Source: Paenibacillus algorifonticola (GTDB taxonomy: Bacteria > Bacillota > Bacilli > Paenibacillales > Paenibacillaceae). From it: 64,000 nt of DNA. The notes under the pieces are model-generated. The model was not told the DNA's origin. It did not search any database and saw only the letters and a program-made list of their open reading frames with translations. Position numbers and translations under genes: made by a program. Within the stretch, counting starts at the first letter, position 1. Each line of letters starts with the position of its first letter. The DNA lies in the NCBI RefSeq assembly GCF_000971975.1, contig NZ_LAQO01000022.1, forward strand, positions 1 through 64,000, in the 5' to 3' direction. This document shows, in pieces, positions 35,512 through 44,945 of the stretch.

Positions 35512-37611
35512 ATGACGGTTCAAAGTGCCTATCAAGAAGAGCAAGAGCGCCTAGCGCGCTCGCTTGAAGAAATACAATCACAGCTAAGCGCGATAGGCCC
35601 GCGCTACACAGGCGATGATTTTACGGAGCAAATGCTCGATTTGCAGCGAGAGGAACGGAAGCGGGGGCTGGAAATTGCTTTCCGCGAGCCGTATTTTGGA
35701 CGGATTGATTTTCAGGAGCTGCCAGATGACGCTAAGCAGGAGCTCTACATTGGCAAGGCAGGCGTGGCTAGAGAGGGCGGCAAGGAGCTGATCGTTATTG
35801 ACTGGCGTGCGCCAATTGCCAGTTTGTTTTATTCTTTTACAGGCGGTGAAGCGGCGGTCACTTATGATTCTCCTGATGGCGAAATCGAAGGCATCGTCTA
35901 TTTAAAGCGCAATCTGATGGTTCGCCAGGGTGAGCTTGTCCGGATGGTAGACAGCTTCACGCGCGGCCAGGAAGAAGAATCGGTCACCGATGAGTTTTTG
36001 CTCTATCGACTGGGTGAAAATAAAGACAACCGGCTTAGAGATATCGTTTCAACCATCCAGCAGGAGCAGGACGCGATCATCCGTTCAGGACGGAGCAAGG
36101 CGCTGTTTATTCAAGGCGTGGCGGGAAGCGGCAAGACGACGGTAGCGCTGCACCGGCTCGCTTTTTTGCTCTATCAGTATGCTGATCGGATGCGGGCGGA
36201 GCGGATGGTTATTTTTGCGCCTAACCGCATGTTTCTTGAATATATTTCCGGCGTGCTGCCGGAGCTGGGCGTAGGCGATATTCAGCAAACGACGTTTGCC
36301 GACTGGGCGCTGGATTTGCTGGAGCTTGAAGTGCGAATGGATGATAAAACCGATACATTGGAATATTGGTTCGAGCATTATCGCAGCGCGGAAGAAATTG
36401 CAGAGGCTCCCGGACGCTTGAAAGGAACGCTTGATTTCAAGCAGGCCATTGACGAGCGTCTGGAGCAGCTTGAACAAAGCATCGTGCCTTTGCAGCCATT
36501 TGAGCCTGTAGACAAGCTGGTGCTGGGGCCGGAGCAAATGCTGGAATGGTATCGCACCGATTATGGCGAGGAGCCGCTGATGCGCAAGCGCGAGCGATTC
36601 GTCAGCCGTATTCGCAGATGGCTGGAATCCGAGCTGAAAATGCGCGGCATTCATGATAAAAAAGTACGGGCCAAGGCGTTAACCCGCTTGAATGCGCTAG
36701 CGAAAAAAATCCCGGCTTACACCGCGCCGAAGCTATACGCTTCTTTCTTCCAAGGCAAGCAGGCGATAAGCCTGGTGCCAAAAGCGATAGCGGCAGCAAC
36801 GACTGCCCGCCTTAAAGCAGGAACCATTGCACCGGAGGATTTGGCGCCGCTCGCCTATATTCATTTGCGCCTGTTTGGACTGCAAACAGCGCCTTATGAC
36901 CATATCGTTATTGACGAGGCGCAGGACTATTCGCCGTTCCAGCTGGAAGCGCTGCGTCTATGCCAGCAAACGCCGTCATTGACCGTGCTGGGCGACTTGC
37001 AGCAGGGCATCCACGCCTATGCAGGCATACATAGCTGGCAGGAGCTGACTGCGCTTTATGACGAAGAACAGACCGGATTTTTTGAACTGAACCGCAGCTA
37101 TCGTTCCACGATGGAAATCATTGCATTCGCCAATCGGATTCTTGGTGCAATGGGGGCGGGCGTGAAGGCGGCAGTACCTGTATTCAGGAGCGGAGATGCC
37201 GTGGAGCTTGCGCCAGCAGAGCCAAGCGAGTGGATGGACATGCTGGAGCGAACGGTTCGGGAATGGCAAGCGGACGGCAGCTATCAGACGATCGCGGTTA
37301 TTGGCAGGACGACGGAGGAATGCGCAGTTATCCATGCGGCTTTGAATGCTGCGGGGGTAGAAGCCTCGCTCGTAGAACGGGGACAGCCCGAATACAGCGG
37401 CGGCTTGTCCGTTGTGCCGGCTTACTTGTCCAAAGGGCTGGAATTTGATGCGGTTCTCATTGCCGATGCTGGGGCGCTTGCTTATACCGATCAAGACGCC
37501 AAGCTGTTATATGTTGGTTGTACGAGAGCGCTTCATAAGCTAAAATTAGTTTATCAAGGCTCGTTTACCTCGTTAGTAGCGGACGTTGCGGAGAGCGTGC
37601 AAGAATTATGA
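35512..37611 (+). CDS. helD: HelD-type UvrD/Rep-family ATPase (RNA polymerase recycling)
   Basis: A 699-residue superfamily 1 helicase-like ATPase. The N-terminal ~130 residues (coiled start, then FGRIDFQE and IVIDWRAPIASLFY) are characteristic of HelD. Walker A is GVAGSGKTTVALHR near residue 200, motif II VIDEAQDYS, and LNRSYRST and SKGLEFDAVLIADA are motifs IV-V. HelD of Bacillus subtilis releases stalled RNA polymerase. This one is somewhat shorter than that protein. AGGAGGT lies 11 bases before ATG. It appears monocistronic. Confidence 0.88.
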   Translation: MTVQSAYQEEQERLARSLEEIQSQLSAIGPRYTGDDFTEQMLDLQREERKRGLEIAFREPYFGRIDFQELPDDAKQELYIGKAGVAREGGKELIVIDWRAPIASLFYSFTGGEAAVTYDSPDGEIEGIVYLKRNLMVRQGELVRMVDSFTRGQEEESVTDEFLLYRLGENKDNRLRDIVSTIQQEQDAIIRSGRSKALFIQGVAGSGKTTVALHRLAFLLYQYADRMRAERMVIFAPNRMFLEYISGVLPELGVGDIQQTTFADWALDLLELEVRMDDKTDTLEYWFEHYRSAEEIAEAPGRLKGTLDFKQAIDERLEQLEQSIVPLQPFEPVDKLVLGPEQMLEWYRTDYGEEPLMRKRERFVSRIRRWLESELKMRGIHDKKVRAKALTRLNALAKKIPAYTAPKLYASFFQGKQAISLVPKAIAAATTARLKAGTIAPEDLAPLAYIHLRLFGLQTAPYDHIVIDEAQDYSPFQLEALRLCQQTPSLTVLGDLQQGIHAYAGIHSWQELTALYDEEQTGFFELNRSYRSTMEIIAFANRILGAMGAGVKAAVPVFRSGDAVELAPAEPSEWMDMLERTVREWQADGSYQTIAVIGRTTEECAVIHAALNAAGVEASLVERGQPEYSGGLSVVPAYLSKGLEFDAVLIADAGALAYTDQDAKLLYVGCTRALHKLKLVYQGSFTSLVADVAESVQEL

Positions 37612-37716
37612 CAGTATTAAGGCATTTTGCCGCAAATTCTTGACTTTAGCAGGCCTTGTAACTAAAATTGCTACAAGATGTATATACCTGTATTTTTGAG
37701 GAGGATTTGAGCGGTA

Positions 37717-38409
37717 GTGACGAAAACAAAGAAAAAAGGTCCAAGCAGTAATCAGCAGAAAAGGCAGCAGCCAAAGAAAAATTCGAACAGCGCGCTTATT
37801 TTTCTGACGGTCGGTATTTTGGCGGTTATCGTCGTCATCGTGCTCGGCATTAACAACCAGAACAAGCCGTTTGAATTTGACTATGAAGCAATGCCTGTGC
37901 AGGGCAGCGTAGATGCACCTGTCAAAATCGTTGAGTTTGGCGATTACAAGTGTCCAATCTGCCGTGATTTTTCGCAACAAATCAAACCTCAGCTGGAGAA
38001 AGATTACATCGAAACAGGCAAAGCATCTTTTTATTTTGCGAACTATTCGTTCATCGGTGAAGATTCCGTGACAGCTGCACTCGCGGCGGAAGCGGTCTAT
38101 CAGCAAAATAATGACGCTTTCTGGACTTATAACCAAGCGATTTATGATAATCAACAAAATGAAAATATTAAATGGGCAACGCCGGAATATTTGGTACAGC
38201 TTGCGAAGGATGCCAAACTTCCTATCGATTTTGATTTGCTGAAAAGCGACATCGAGAACAAAACCTATCAAAAGCAGGTCGATCGCGATAACTCGCTCGT
38301 TCGTCCGCTTAATATCGGAGGTACGCCTACCGTCTTTATCAATGGCAAGGCGGTTTCAAGTCTCGACTATGCAACCATCAAATCAACAATCGAGGCAGCT
38401 CTAAAATAA
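37717..38409 (+). CDS. bdbD: Thiol-disulfide oxidoreductase (DsbA/BdbD-like)
   Basis: A 230-residue, membrane-anchored thioredoxin-fold oxidase. A basic, Lys/Gln-rich N-terminus and one helix (~25-44) place the catalytic domain outside. The active site is Cys79-Pro-Ile-Cys82 in GDYKCPICRDF. The cis-Pro loop is GGTPTVFINGK. GTG at 37717 follows GAGGAGGA. BdbC is encoded 32 bases downstream and reoxidises this enzyme in the known pair. Confidence 0.9.
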   Translation: MTKTKKKGPSSNQQKRQQPKKNSNSALIFLTVGILAVIVVIVLGINNQNKPFEFDYEAMPVQGSVDAPVKIVEFGDYKCPICRDFSQQIKPQLEKDYIETGKASFYFANYSFIGEDSVTAALAAEAVYQQNNDAFWTYNQAIYDNQQNENIKWATPEYLVQLAKDAKLPIDFDLLKSDIENKTYQKQVDRDNSLVRPLNIGGTPTVFINGKAVSSLDYATIKSTIEAALK

Positions 38410-38441
38410 GGGGCCTTGATTAAAAAGGAGCCCGGTCAAAA

Positions 38442-38900
38442 ATGACAACGCCACTCTATGAATCGTGGTTGAAACGCTATACTTTATATTTCGCCTGGAT
38501 CGTTACGTTAGTTGCAACGGGCGGCAGCTTGTATTTTAGTGAAATTAAAGGGTTTTTGCCTTGTGATTTATGCTGGTATCAGCGCATTTTCATGTATCCA
38601 CAGGTCATTATTTTAGGTATTGCGACGTATCGCGGGGACCGGAATATCATTAAATACTTACTGCCGATTAATATAATCGGACTTGCGATTTCCATTTTCC
38701 ATAACTTCGAGATTTGGTTTCCGAAGGTGGGCGAGCTTGTGCCTTGCCGTTCAGGAATCCCGTGCAATTTTGACTATTTGAACTGGTTTGGTTTTCTGAC
38801 GATTCCGATGATGGCCATGATCGCATTTGTGCTTATTATCGTGTTTCTGCTGCTGGCTCGCCAGAGCAATGAAAGCGAAGCAAACGAAGACGAAAACTAA
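38442..38900 (+). CDS. bdbC: Disulfide bond formation protein (DsbB/BdbC-like)
   Basis: A 152-residue four-helix membrane protein. The first redox pair is Cys41-x-x-Cys44 in PCDLCWYQR, and the second is Cys102/Cys108 in VPCRSGIPCNF. Both are as in DsbB/BdbC, which passes electrons from BdbD to menaquinone. AAGGAGCCC precedes ATG 38442. A strong terminator follows the stop. Confidence 0.93.
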   Translation: MTTPLYESWLKRYTLYFAWIVTLVATGGSLYFSEIKGFLPCDLCWYQRIFMYPQVIILGIATYRGDRNIIKYLLPINIIGLAISIFHNFEIWFPKVGELVPCRSGIPCNFDYLNWFGFLTIPMMAMIAFVLIIVFLLLARQSNESEANEDEN

Positions 38901-38913
38901 CGGTATCCCTAAG

Positions 38914-38956
38914 CAAAGCTCCGAGGCGGACGTCGCCATGCGGAGCTTTGTTTTTG
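38914..38956 (+). terminator. Terminator after bdbC
   Basis: The arms CAAAGCTCCG and CGGAGCTTTG, with inner GGCG/CGCC pairing, are followed by TTTTTG. Confidence 0.88.
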
Positions 38957-39104
38957 TATATTGGGGATGCAGCATAAAGTGACAAGGCCGTGAACAAACG
39001 CCCAAGGTATGCTTCGCCTATCATCTAATCAGCTAGCGGATGAAGGCAAAATGGGTTATCTTAAAAGAAGCAGGTGTCAAAGCATAAAGAGAGTAGGGAA
39101 CACC

Positions 39105-40211
39105 ATGATCGAAGTGGAGCAGCAGCTATATAGAGAAGCAGAGCAGTTCATTTTTACCTGTTATGCCGAGCTTGGCAAAAGGGAAGCGGAGGTTGTGCTT
39201 CGGCTGGCGGAAATCCGGTCTGAAGTAGAGCGTACAGGTTTTTATGAGCATACATACGAAGAGCTCCAGCATGGGGCGAAAATGGCGTGGCGCAACAGCA
39301 ATCGCTGCATTGGCCGTCTTTTTTGGCATACGCTGGAGGTGTTTGACGCCCGTCAGCTGCAGCAGGAAGACGATATTGCAGACGCGATATTTTCGCATAT
39401 TCGCTATGCGACGAATGGCGGCAAAGTCCGTCCGGCGATTACGATTTTTGCAGCGAAGCAGGAGAAAAGTCAAATCCGGCTGTGGAACCATCAGCTTGTT
39501 CGTTATGCGGGCTATGAGGACGGAAATGGCGGTGTCATGGGCGATCCTGCTTCTCTGCCATTTACGAAGGCTTGCGAAGCATTGGGCTGGAAAGGTGCGG
39601 GAACAAGGTTCGATGTGCTGCCGCTTGTCATTCAGAAGCAGGGAGAAGAACCGAAGCTGTACGAGCTGCCCGAAGGGCTGGCGCTGGAGATCCCACTGTC
39701 GCACCCGGAGCTGGAGCCGTTTGCGGAGCTGGGTCTCCGTTGGTATGCTGTCCCATTCATTGCCGACATGCGGCTGGAAATCGGCGGCATTTCTTACACG
39801 GCAGCGCCGTTTAATGGCTGGTATATGGGTACGGAAATCGGGGCGCGCAATTTGGCAGATACGGACCGTTACAATCAGCTGCCCGTCGTAGCGAGATTAA
39901 TGGGACTGGATATGACGACGAATACGTCGCTATGGAAAGATCGCGCACTGGTGGAGCTGAACGCGGCCGTCATTCATTCGTTCAAAAAGCATGGCGCCAG
40001 CATCGTTGACCATCATACGGCTGCCGAGCAGTTTACGCGCTTTGAGAAGCAAGAGAAGGAACAGGGACGTGCGGTTACAGGCCGCTGGTCATGGCTCATA
40101 CCGCCGATGTCTCCGGCAACGACAGCGGTATGGCATCGGAGCTATGACGATACGGAATTAAAGCCGGCTTATTTATATCAGGAAAAGGCTTATACAAGCG
40201 GAGGGTCATAA
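39105..40211 (+). CDS. nos: Nitric oxide synthase, oxygenase-only bacterial type
   Basis: A 368-residue haem enzyme making NO from arginine via N-hydroxyarginine. It has no reductase domain, so it borrows electrons from cellular flavodoxin or reductases. The haem-ligand Cys68 is in [28 protein letters not shown] and [14 protein letters not shown] build the arginine and pterin site, and [18 protein letters not shown] is the C-terminal pterin motif. The frame opens at 39009, but ATG 39105 gives the family length. Bacillus NOS has been linked to oxidative-stress and antibiotic protection. A small partner gene follows after 2 bases. Confidence 0.95.
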   Translation: MIEVEQQLYREAEQFIFTCYAELGKREAEVVLRLAEIRSEVERTGFYEHTYEELQHGAKMAWRNSNRCIGRLFWHTLEVFDARQLQQEDDIADAIFSHIRYATNGGKVRPAITIFAAKQEKSQIRLWNHQLVRYAGYEDGNGGVMGDPASLPFTKACEALGWKGAGTRFDVLPLVIQKQGEEPKLYELPEGLALEIPLSHPELEPFAELGLRWYAVPFIADMRLEIGGISYTAAPFNGWYMGTEIGARNLADTDRYNQLPVVARLMGLDMTTNTSLWKDRALVELNAAVIHSFKKHGASIVDHHTAAEQFTRFEKQEKEQGRAVTGRWSWLIPPMSPATTAVWHRSYDDTELKPAYLYQEKAYTSGGS

Positions 40212-40213
40212 AC

Positions 40214-41356
40214 GTGGATTTTATAATGGAATATTTATCCTTTTTCGTCATTGTTACCGAGGGAGAGGACAGCAGCTCCTCCAAGCGATACAAGCATTAT
40301 CAGACGCTGGAGGAAGAGGACTATGAAGATAGTGAGATTAAGCGATTTTTGGACGGGGAGTTTGCCCGCATCGTCAAGCGCAAAGTGGAGCGCAACCCGA
40401 ATTCGGAAAATGCGCCGACTAAAATCGGTCGGTTCATGGTCGAGCCTGGCTACGAGCTGGGCAGCAATCAGAACTATAATTTGTTCCAGCGGCTGCGTGA
40501 TGCGGACAACAAGGAGCGTTACATAGGCATTGCTGACGAGCTGGTGCATATTTATATGGATACGAGCGCGGTGCGCGGCGGTGCTTTTATTATTGCAAGA
40601 GCGAAGCTGAATACGTATTTTGATGAGCCCTTTTTATTCCTTTTAAAATGTGATTTTGAGCCGAAAATCGCCCGCATTTCCGATGAGCGCAACTTGATTT
40701 CGCAAGTGGAAATGGCGATTAGCGCCCGCAGCATCAAGTCGATTCAATATCCGCATATGCCCGAGGAGGGGATATTGGAGCATTGGGAGCTGAAAATTCA
40801 TCAGGCATCGCATGCCCGCTATTTTGAAGATTTTCTAAAATACGTTTCGTATGAGAAGCCACTTCCGGAAGTGATGAGCGACCAGCTGCTGGACATGGTA
40901 CAGCAGTATATGGATGACAAGTGGGAGGGTGTGACGGAGAGCACCGAGCGCCACGAGGAAGAAAATGCAATAGAAGTATGGGCACACAGCGAGAAACGCG
41001 ACATTCATGAATACTGGTCACAGGAGCAGGTGACATTGGCATCGGCAGCGCTGGTGGAGCAAAAGCCGGATCTGCCGTTTACGTTCAAGCTGGACAGCGT
41101 GACCATTAAGGGCTTACTCGCGGAATTCGGAACAGCGCTGCATTTTGCCAAGCATAATGGCCGTTATGTTGTCGTCATTGAAGGGGATTCGTTTCAATTT
41201 GATAAAGGGATGTCGCCAATCGAGCTGCTGCAGCCGCCGGATTTGATGGAGCTGCTGCCTGAGATCGGGACGCACAAACAAGAGAGCAGCGCCATTGAGG
41301 ATTTACAGCGTTATGCGGATGACCTCGCGAATGATCCGAATTACGAAGGCGAATAA
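40214..41356 (+). CDS. Protein of unknown function, DUF3900-like, coupled to nos
   Basis: A protein of 380 residues, acidic, with no signal peptide or membrane helix. GTG 40214 is chosen because GGAGGG lies eight bases before it and the gap to nos is two bases; ATG 40226 is an alternative. Visible blocks are MEYLSFFVIVTEGE, NYNLFQRLRD, HIYMDTSAVRGGAFIIARAKL and a C-terminal ~70 residues beginning FTFKLDSVTIKGLLAEFG. The last part looks like a separate nucleoid-associated or structural beta domain. I believe it belongs to the Bacillales DUF3900 family but cannot confirm. The tight link with nos suggests co-expression, not necessarily a shared pathway. Confidence 0.6.
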   Translation: MDFIMEYLSFFVIVTEGEDSSSSKRYKHYQTLEEEDYEDSEIKRFLDGEFARIVKRKVERNPNSENAPTKIGRFMVEPGYELGSNQNYNLFQRLRDADNKERYIGIADELVHIYMDTSAVRGGAFIIARAKLNTYFDEPFLFLLKCDFEPKIARISDERNLISQVEMAISARSIKSIQYPHMPEEGILEHWELKIHQASHARYFEDFLKYVSYEKPLPEVMSDQLLDMVQQYMDDKWEGVTESTERHEEENAIEVWAHSEKRDIHEYWSQEQVTLASAALVEQKPDLPFTFKLDSVTIKGLLAEFGTALHFAKHNGRYVVVIEGDSFQFDKGMSPIELLQPPDLMELLPEIGTHKQESSAIEDLQRYADDLANDPNYEGE

Positions 41357-41419
41357 CAGATACAGCCGTATTGGCAAGCTATATTGAATAAGCAAAAGGG
41401 ATATGAAGGAGGAGCAATG

Positions 41420-41779
41420 ATGGAAAAGCTGCTGTTTATTGAAATTGGCATGGGCTGCGACCTGCATGGTCAAGACGTTACGAAAGCGGCGGTACGGGCT
41501 GTGCAAAATGCGATTCATCACAATTCGATGCCGGGCCTTCTTGAGATTTTGCCTGGCGGAACGCTGGATGCGATGAAGGTTAGAGTGCGGCTTGCTGTTC
41601 CTTGCGACAAGGATCTGCTGGATATCGAGCAAGTTAAAGCAGTTCTTCCTTATGGTACGGTGACCGTGGAAGTTCTGGACGGCGGCATGCTGACAACAAG
41701 CGGCATTGTGCTGCCGGACAAGGCGGATCGCAATGATCTGATCTACATCGTAAATGCATCCGTTGAGGTAGGTTATTAG
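41420..41779 (+). CDS. Lin0512 family protein
   Basis: A protein of 119 residues from ATG 41420 (an ATG directly before it is also possible); AAGGAGG lies eight bases upstream. FIEIGMGCDLHGQDVTKAAVRAVQNAI and the repeated Val-rich strands match the small Lin0512 family of unknown function. The fold looks like a compact alpha/beta ring-forming domain. It ends at a strong terminator. Confidence 0.85.
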   Translation: MEKLLFIEIGMGCDLHGQDVTKAAVRAVQNAIHHNSMPGLLEILPGGTLDAMKVRVRLAVPCDKDLLDIEQVKAVLPYGTVTVEVLDGGMLTTSGIVLPDKADRNDLIYIVNASVEVGY

Positions 41780-41805
41780 TCCGAGACTAGTCCAATGTTT
41801 CTTAT

Positions 41806-41860
41806 AAAATGCCCGCAGGCAGCTGTAGCTTTACAGCCCGTCTTGCGGGCATTTTCCTTT
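41806..41860 (+). terminator. Terminator after the Lin0512 gene
   Basis: The perfect 12-base arms AAAATGCCCGCA and TGCGGGCATTTT are followed by CCTTTT. Confidence 0.88.
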
Positions 41861-41939
41861 TCAGCCGTCCCCTTTGTAATGATTTTCGCCTTTCATGGAA
41901 ACAATAGGGCATAGTCCAAAATGGCAGAGGAGATTCGGC

Positions 41940-43217
41940 ATGATTTGGAAGCTGACGGTATTCGTAATTTTGCTTATTTTCACCGCTTTTTTTGTGGCGA
42001 CTGAATTTGCTGTCGTCCGTTTACGGGCAAGCCGCGTGCATCAGATGGTAGCCGAAGGCGCGAAAAACGCGGCTGCGGTAGAAAAGGTCATTAACAATTT
42101 GGACGGCTATTTATCTGCTTGCCAGCTAGGGATTACAATTACAGCGCTCGGACTTGGATGGCTCGGCGAGCCGACGATTCATGAGGTGCTGCATCCGCTG
42201 CTGCACCATTGGGGAATTGTAGGCGATTTTGCAGATGTGCTGTCCTTTATCGTTTCCTTTAGTCTTGTGACCTACTTGCACGTCGTGCTTGGCGAGCTTG
42301 CTCCGAAGACACTGGCCATAATTAAGTCTGAGCAAATTAGCCAGCTCACAGCGCCGCTTATCATTTGGTTTTATCGGCTGTTTTTTCCGTTTATATGGCT
42401 GCTGAATGGGTCAGCAAATGGGCTGGTGCGATTAGTGGGCTTCAAGCCTGCTACGGAGCATGAAGCCCATTCGGAGGAGGAAATCCGCCTGATTATGTCC
42501 GAAAGCTATGAAAGCGGCAAAATCAATAAAAGCGAGCTTAGCTATGTGAATCGGATTTTTGAATTCGACGAGCGGCTGGCGAGGGAAATTATGGTGCCGC
42601 GCACCGACATGGTGTGCCTGTACAGCGATAAGCCGCATGAGGAAAATGTCGCGACCATCAAGCGCGAGCAATACACGCGCTTTCCGGTGGCGCAGGGGAG
42701 CAAGGATAATATTATAGGCGTCATTAATACAAAGCAGTTTTTTATGCATTATGTAGATCAGCAGACGACCGAGGTAAGCTCGCTCATGCAGCCGGTTATG
42801 TTTATGCCGGAGGTTATGCCGATTAAAAAGCTGTTGCGGACGATGCAAAATGAACGGGTGCATCTGTCGATATTGCTCGATGAATACGGCGGGACATCGG
42901 GGCTGATTACAATTGAAGATATTATCGAGGAAATCGTTGGCGAAATTCGCGATGAATTTGATGCGGATGAAGTGAAGGAAATCGATCAGCTTGGGGAGGG
43001 GCGGTTCATGGTAAACGGCAATGCGCTCATTAGCGAGGTGAATACAGCGACGGGCAGCCATTTAGAAAGCGAAGAGGTGGATTCGATTGGCGGCTGGCTG
43101 TTTAACCGCATGCCCGACCTCCCCGTCGGGGAGGCGTGGACGTTTGCGGAGCTGACATTTATCATTCGCGAGAAAGAGACGTATCGCATTCGCAAAATCG
43201 AAATTATCGTCGGTTGA
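41940..43217 (+). CDS. CNNM/CBS-domain membrane protein (HlyC/CorC family)
   Basis: A protein of 425 residues from ATG 41940, where GAGGAG lies upstream; a longer in-frame start at 41895 has no ribosome site. An N-terminal DUF21/CNNM membrane domain of about four helices (ATEFAVVRLRASRVHQM is its hallmark) precedes paired CBS domains (EIMVPRTDMVCL and HLSILLDEYGGTSGLITIEDIIEEIVGEI) and a C-terminal CorC/HlyC ligand domain. Members are linked to magnesium or sodium extrusion, and homologues are often called hemolysins without good reason. Confidence 0.92.
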   Translation: MIWKLTVFVILLIFTAFFVATEFAVVRLRASRVHQMVAEGAKNAAAVEKVINNLDGYLSACQLGITITALGLGWLGEPTIHEVLHPLLHHWGIVGDFADVLSFIVSFSLVTYLHVVLGELAPKTLAIIKSEQISQLTAPLIIWFYRLFFPFIWLLNGSANGLVRLVGFKPATEHEAHSEEEIRLIMSESYESGKINKSELSYVNRIFEFDERLAREIMVPRTDMVCLYSDKPHEENVATIKREQYTRFPVAQGSKDNIIGVINTKQFFMHYVDQQTTEVSSLMQPVMFMPEVMPIKKLLRTMQNERVHLSILLDEYGGTSGLITIEDIIEEIVGEIRDEFDADEVKEIDQLGEGRFMVNGNALISEVNTATGSHLESEEVDSIGGWLFNRMPDLPVGEAWTFAELTFIIREKETYRIRKIEIIVG

Positions 43218-43242
43218 GGCTTGCAATGGAAATGAGCTGACG

Positions 43243-43776
43243 TTACGAAAACCAGCCTGCAACGATGTTGTACAAGCTCTCTAGCCGCATGAGCAGCTTG
43301 TTCATTTTTCGCCCGTGCTGCATAAGGTTAATGGCCCAGTCCCAGTCCACGAGAAAATGAATGACGGTAACGACAATGATAATGAAGACGATGGCGAACG
43401 TAACGATAAAAGCGGCTTGCAGCCGAAAATAAAGCAGCAGCCGCTGCGCCAGCTTGAGCATCGCATTTTCGTCGGAATGGCCAGCAAGCTTGCCCACCTG
43501 CTTTCCTAGCAGGAACAAAACGACGGCGACACTGATTTCCAGCAGTCCGGCAATCGTCCCGAGGCCAAATTGCAGCAAGCTGGCGAAGGTTTGAAATAAG
43601 CCGAACAGCATCGTTAGAACAGCTGTCGTTTTTATCCAAAACGCGAGCTTTTTCCATACGCCACTGAGCTGAGCAGCGGTATCCGTTTGCATAATCGCTG
43701 CGCTCTCGGTGAGCGCGAGCGGGTCGCCTTCTCTTTTTTTGAGTGGGCTATTTGGCATGTCTTCATGTTGATTCAA
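43243..43776 (-). CDS. Small multi-pass membrane protein of unknown function
   Basis: About 177 residues if TTG 43776 is the start, chosen because AAGAAGGGAG lies eight bases upstream; ATG 43800 and ATG 43758 are alternatives. A polar N-terminus precedes hydrophobic segments: one near the end of the first third, a pair in the middle (TIAGLLEISVAVVLFLLGKQVGKLA) and one at the end (FIVTFAIVFIIIVVTVIHFLV). LAQRLLLYFRLQAAF is an amphipathic link. It may be a DUF5362-type protein, but I cannot confirm this. It lies convergent to the CNNM gene. Confidence 0.5.
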   Translation of the reverse strand: MNQHEDMPNSPLKKREGDPLALTESAAIMQTDTAAQLSGVWKKLAFWIKTTAVLTMLFGLFQTFASLLQFGLGTIAGLLEISVAVVLFLLGKQVGKLAGHSDENAMLKLAQRLLLYFRLQAAFIVTFAIVFIIIVVTVIHFLVDWDWAINLMQHGRKMNKLLMRLESLYNIVAGWFS

Positions 43777-44004
43777 TGGTGCAGGCTCCCTTCTTGGCAT
43801 ACGGTGAAAATGTTGGATTCTCGCTGCTTGGAAGCAGCAACCAAGCAGCACATCACTAATACGGAAGGCCCTTCCAACAAGTTGCAAAAACCAAGCTTTC
43901 ACTGTCGAAAATCTGGGACTTGCTGGGGAAGACTTGGCGGAAGTCATGTGTTACAATAATAGAGTTTATTTGAGACTAGAGATTAGGATGCAGGAGGCAA
44001 GAGA

Positions 44005-44793
44005 ATGGTGGATTTATTAAACGCGATTCTGATGGGAATCGTGGAAGGTTTGACGGAGTTTTTACCTGTATCATCGACAGGGCATCTCATTTTACTCGCG
44101 GATTTACTTAACTTTACAGGAGACCGTGCAAAAACCTTTGAGGTCGTCATTCAATTTGGAGCGGTGCTGGCCGTGCTGGTGCTTTATCGCAAAAGGTTTT
44201 TGAAGCTGTTGAACTTCAACTTCTCCAAATCATCCGGGATGAACGCGCTGCATATTGCGCTTGCGATGCTTCCGGCAGGTCTAATTGGTGTCGTATTTCA
44301 TGGATTTATTAAAGAATATTTATTTAGTACAACAACGGTATTGGTTGGTCTCGTCGCAGGCGGTATTTTGATGATCGTTGCTGACCGGATTAAGCGGAAA
44401 GTAACGGCTGAAGAGCTGGATGACCTGTCGTACAAGCAAGCACTTGCGATTGGCTGCTTTCAGGTACTGGCGCTATGGCCTGGCTTCTCGCGTTCCGGTT
44501 CGACGATATCGGGGGGCATGTTTTTCGGAGCGAGCCAAAAGGCTGCTGCGGAATTTACGTTTATCGTATCGGTGCCTATGATGGCGGGAGCAAGCGGTAT
44601 TGATCTGATTAAAAGCCGTGAATTTCTGACGATGGCGGATATGCCGCTGTTTTTGATTGGTTTCATTACAGCGTTTATCGTGGCGCTCATTGCTGTCGTT
44701 ACCTTCATTAATTTAATCAAAAAGCTGCGTTTATCCTGGTTCGCCTACTACCGCTTTGCGCTTGCCATCGTGTTTGCTTTTATTATTTTGTAG
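44005..44793 (+). CDS. uppP: Undecaprenyl-diphosphatase
   Basis: A 262-residue polytopic membrane enzyme that recycles the wall lipid carrier by removing one phosphate from C55-PP. Its loss sensitises cells to bacitracin. GIVEGLTEFLPVSSTGHLIL holds the first catalytic motif, and LALWPGFSRSGSTISGG the second with Arg/Ser. GGAGGCAAGAG precedes ATG 44005. It is monocistronic, with a terminator 38 bases after the stop. Confidence 0.96.
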   Translation: MVDLLNAILMGIVEGLTEFLPVSSTGHLILLADLLNFTGDRAKTFEVVIQFGAVLAVLVLYRKRFLKLLNFNFSKSSGMNALHIALAMLPAGLIGVVFHGFIKEYLFSTTTVLVGLVAGGILMIVADRIKRKVTAEELDDLSYKQALAIGCFQVLALWPGFSRSGSTISGGMFFGASQKAAAEFTFIVSVPMMAGASGIDLIKSREFLTMADMPLFLIGFITAFIVALIAVVTFINLIKKLRLSWFAYYRFALAIVFAFIIL

Positions 44794-44830
44794 TCGGTGT
44801 CAGGAAAGAGCAGCAGCTTTAATCCTTATG

Positions 44831-44871
44831 AGACTTTCTTCGGCCTTTGGAGGCTGAAGGGAGTCTTTTTT
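44831..44871 (+). terminator. Terminator after uppP
   Basis: The arms AGACTT-CTTCGGCC and GGCTGAAG-GAGTCT form a hairpin with small bulges, followed by TTTTTTG. Confidence 0.82.
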
Positions 44872-44945
44872 GTTATTTCCTAGCAGCGTCTGCGTAAAGC
44901 AAGTGATTGTTAAAACGCTGGCCTAGCTCCTAGCTGGCGCACGTT

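Noticed and set aside
37606-38271. 221-codon minus-strand frame over bdbD
   Set aside because: Shadow of bdbD, which has a clear CPIC active site and partner gene.
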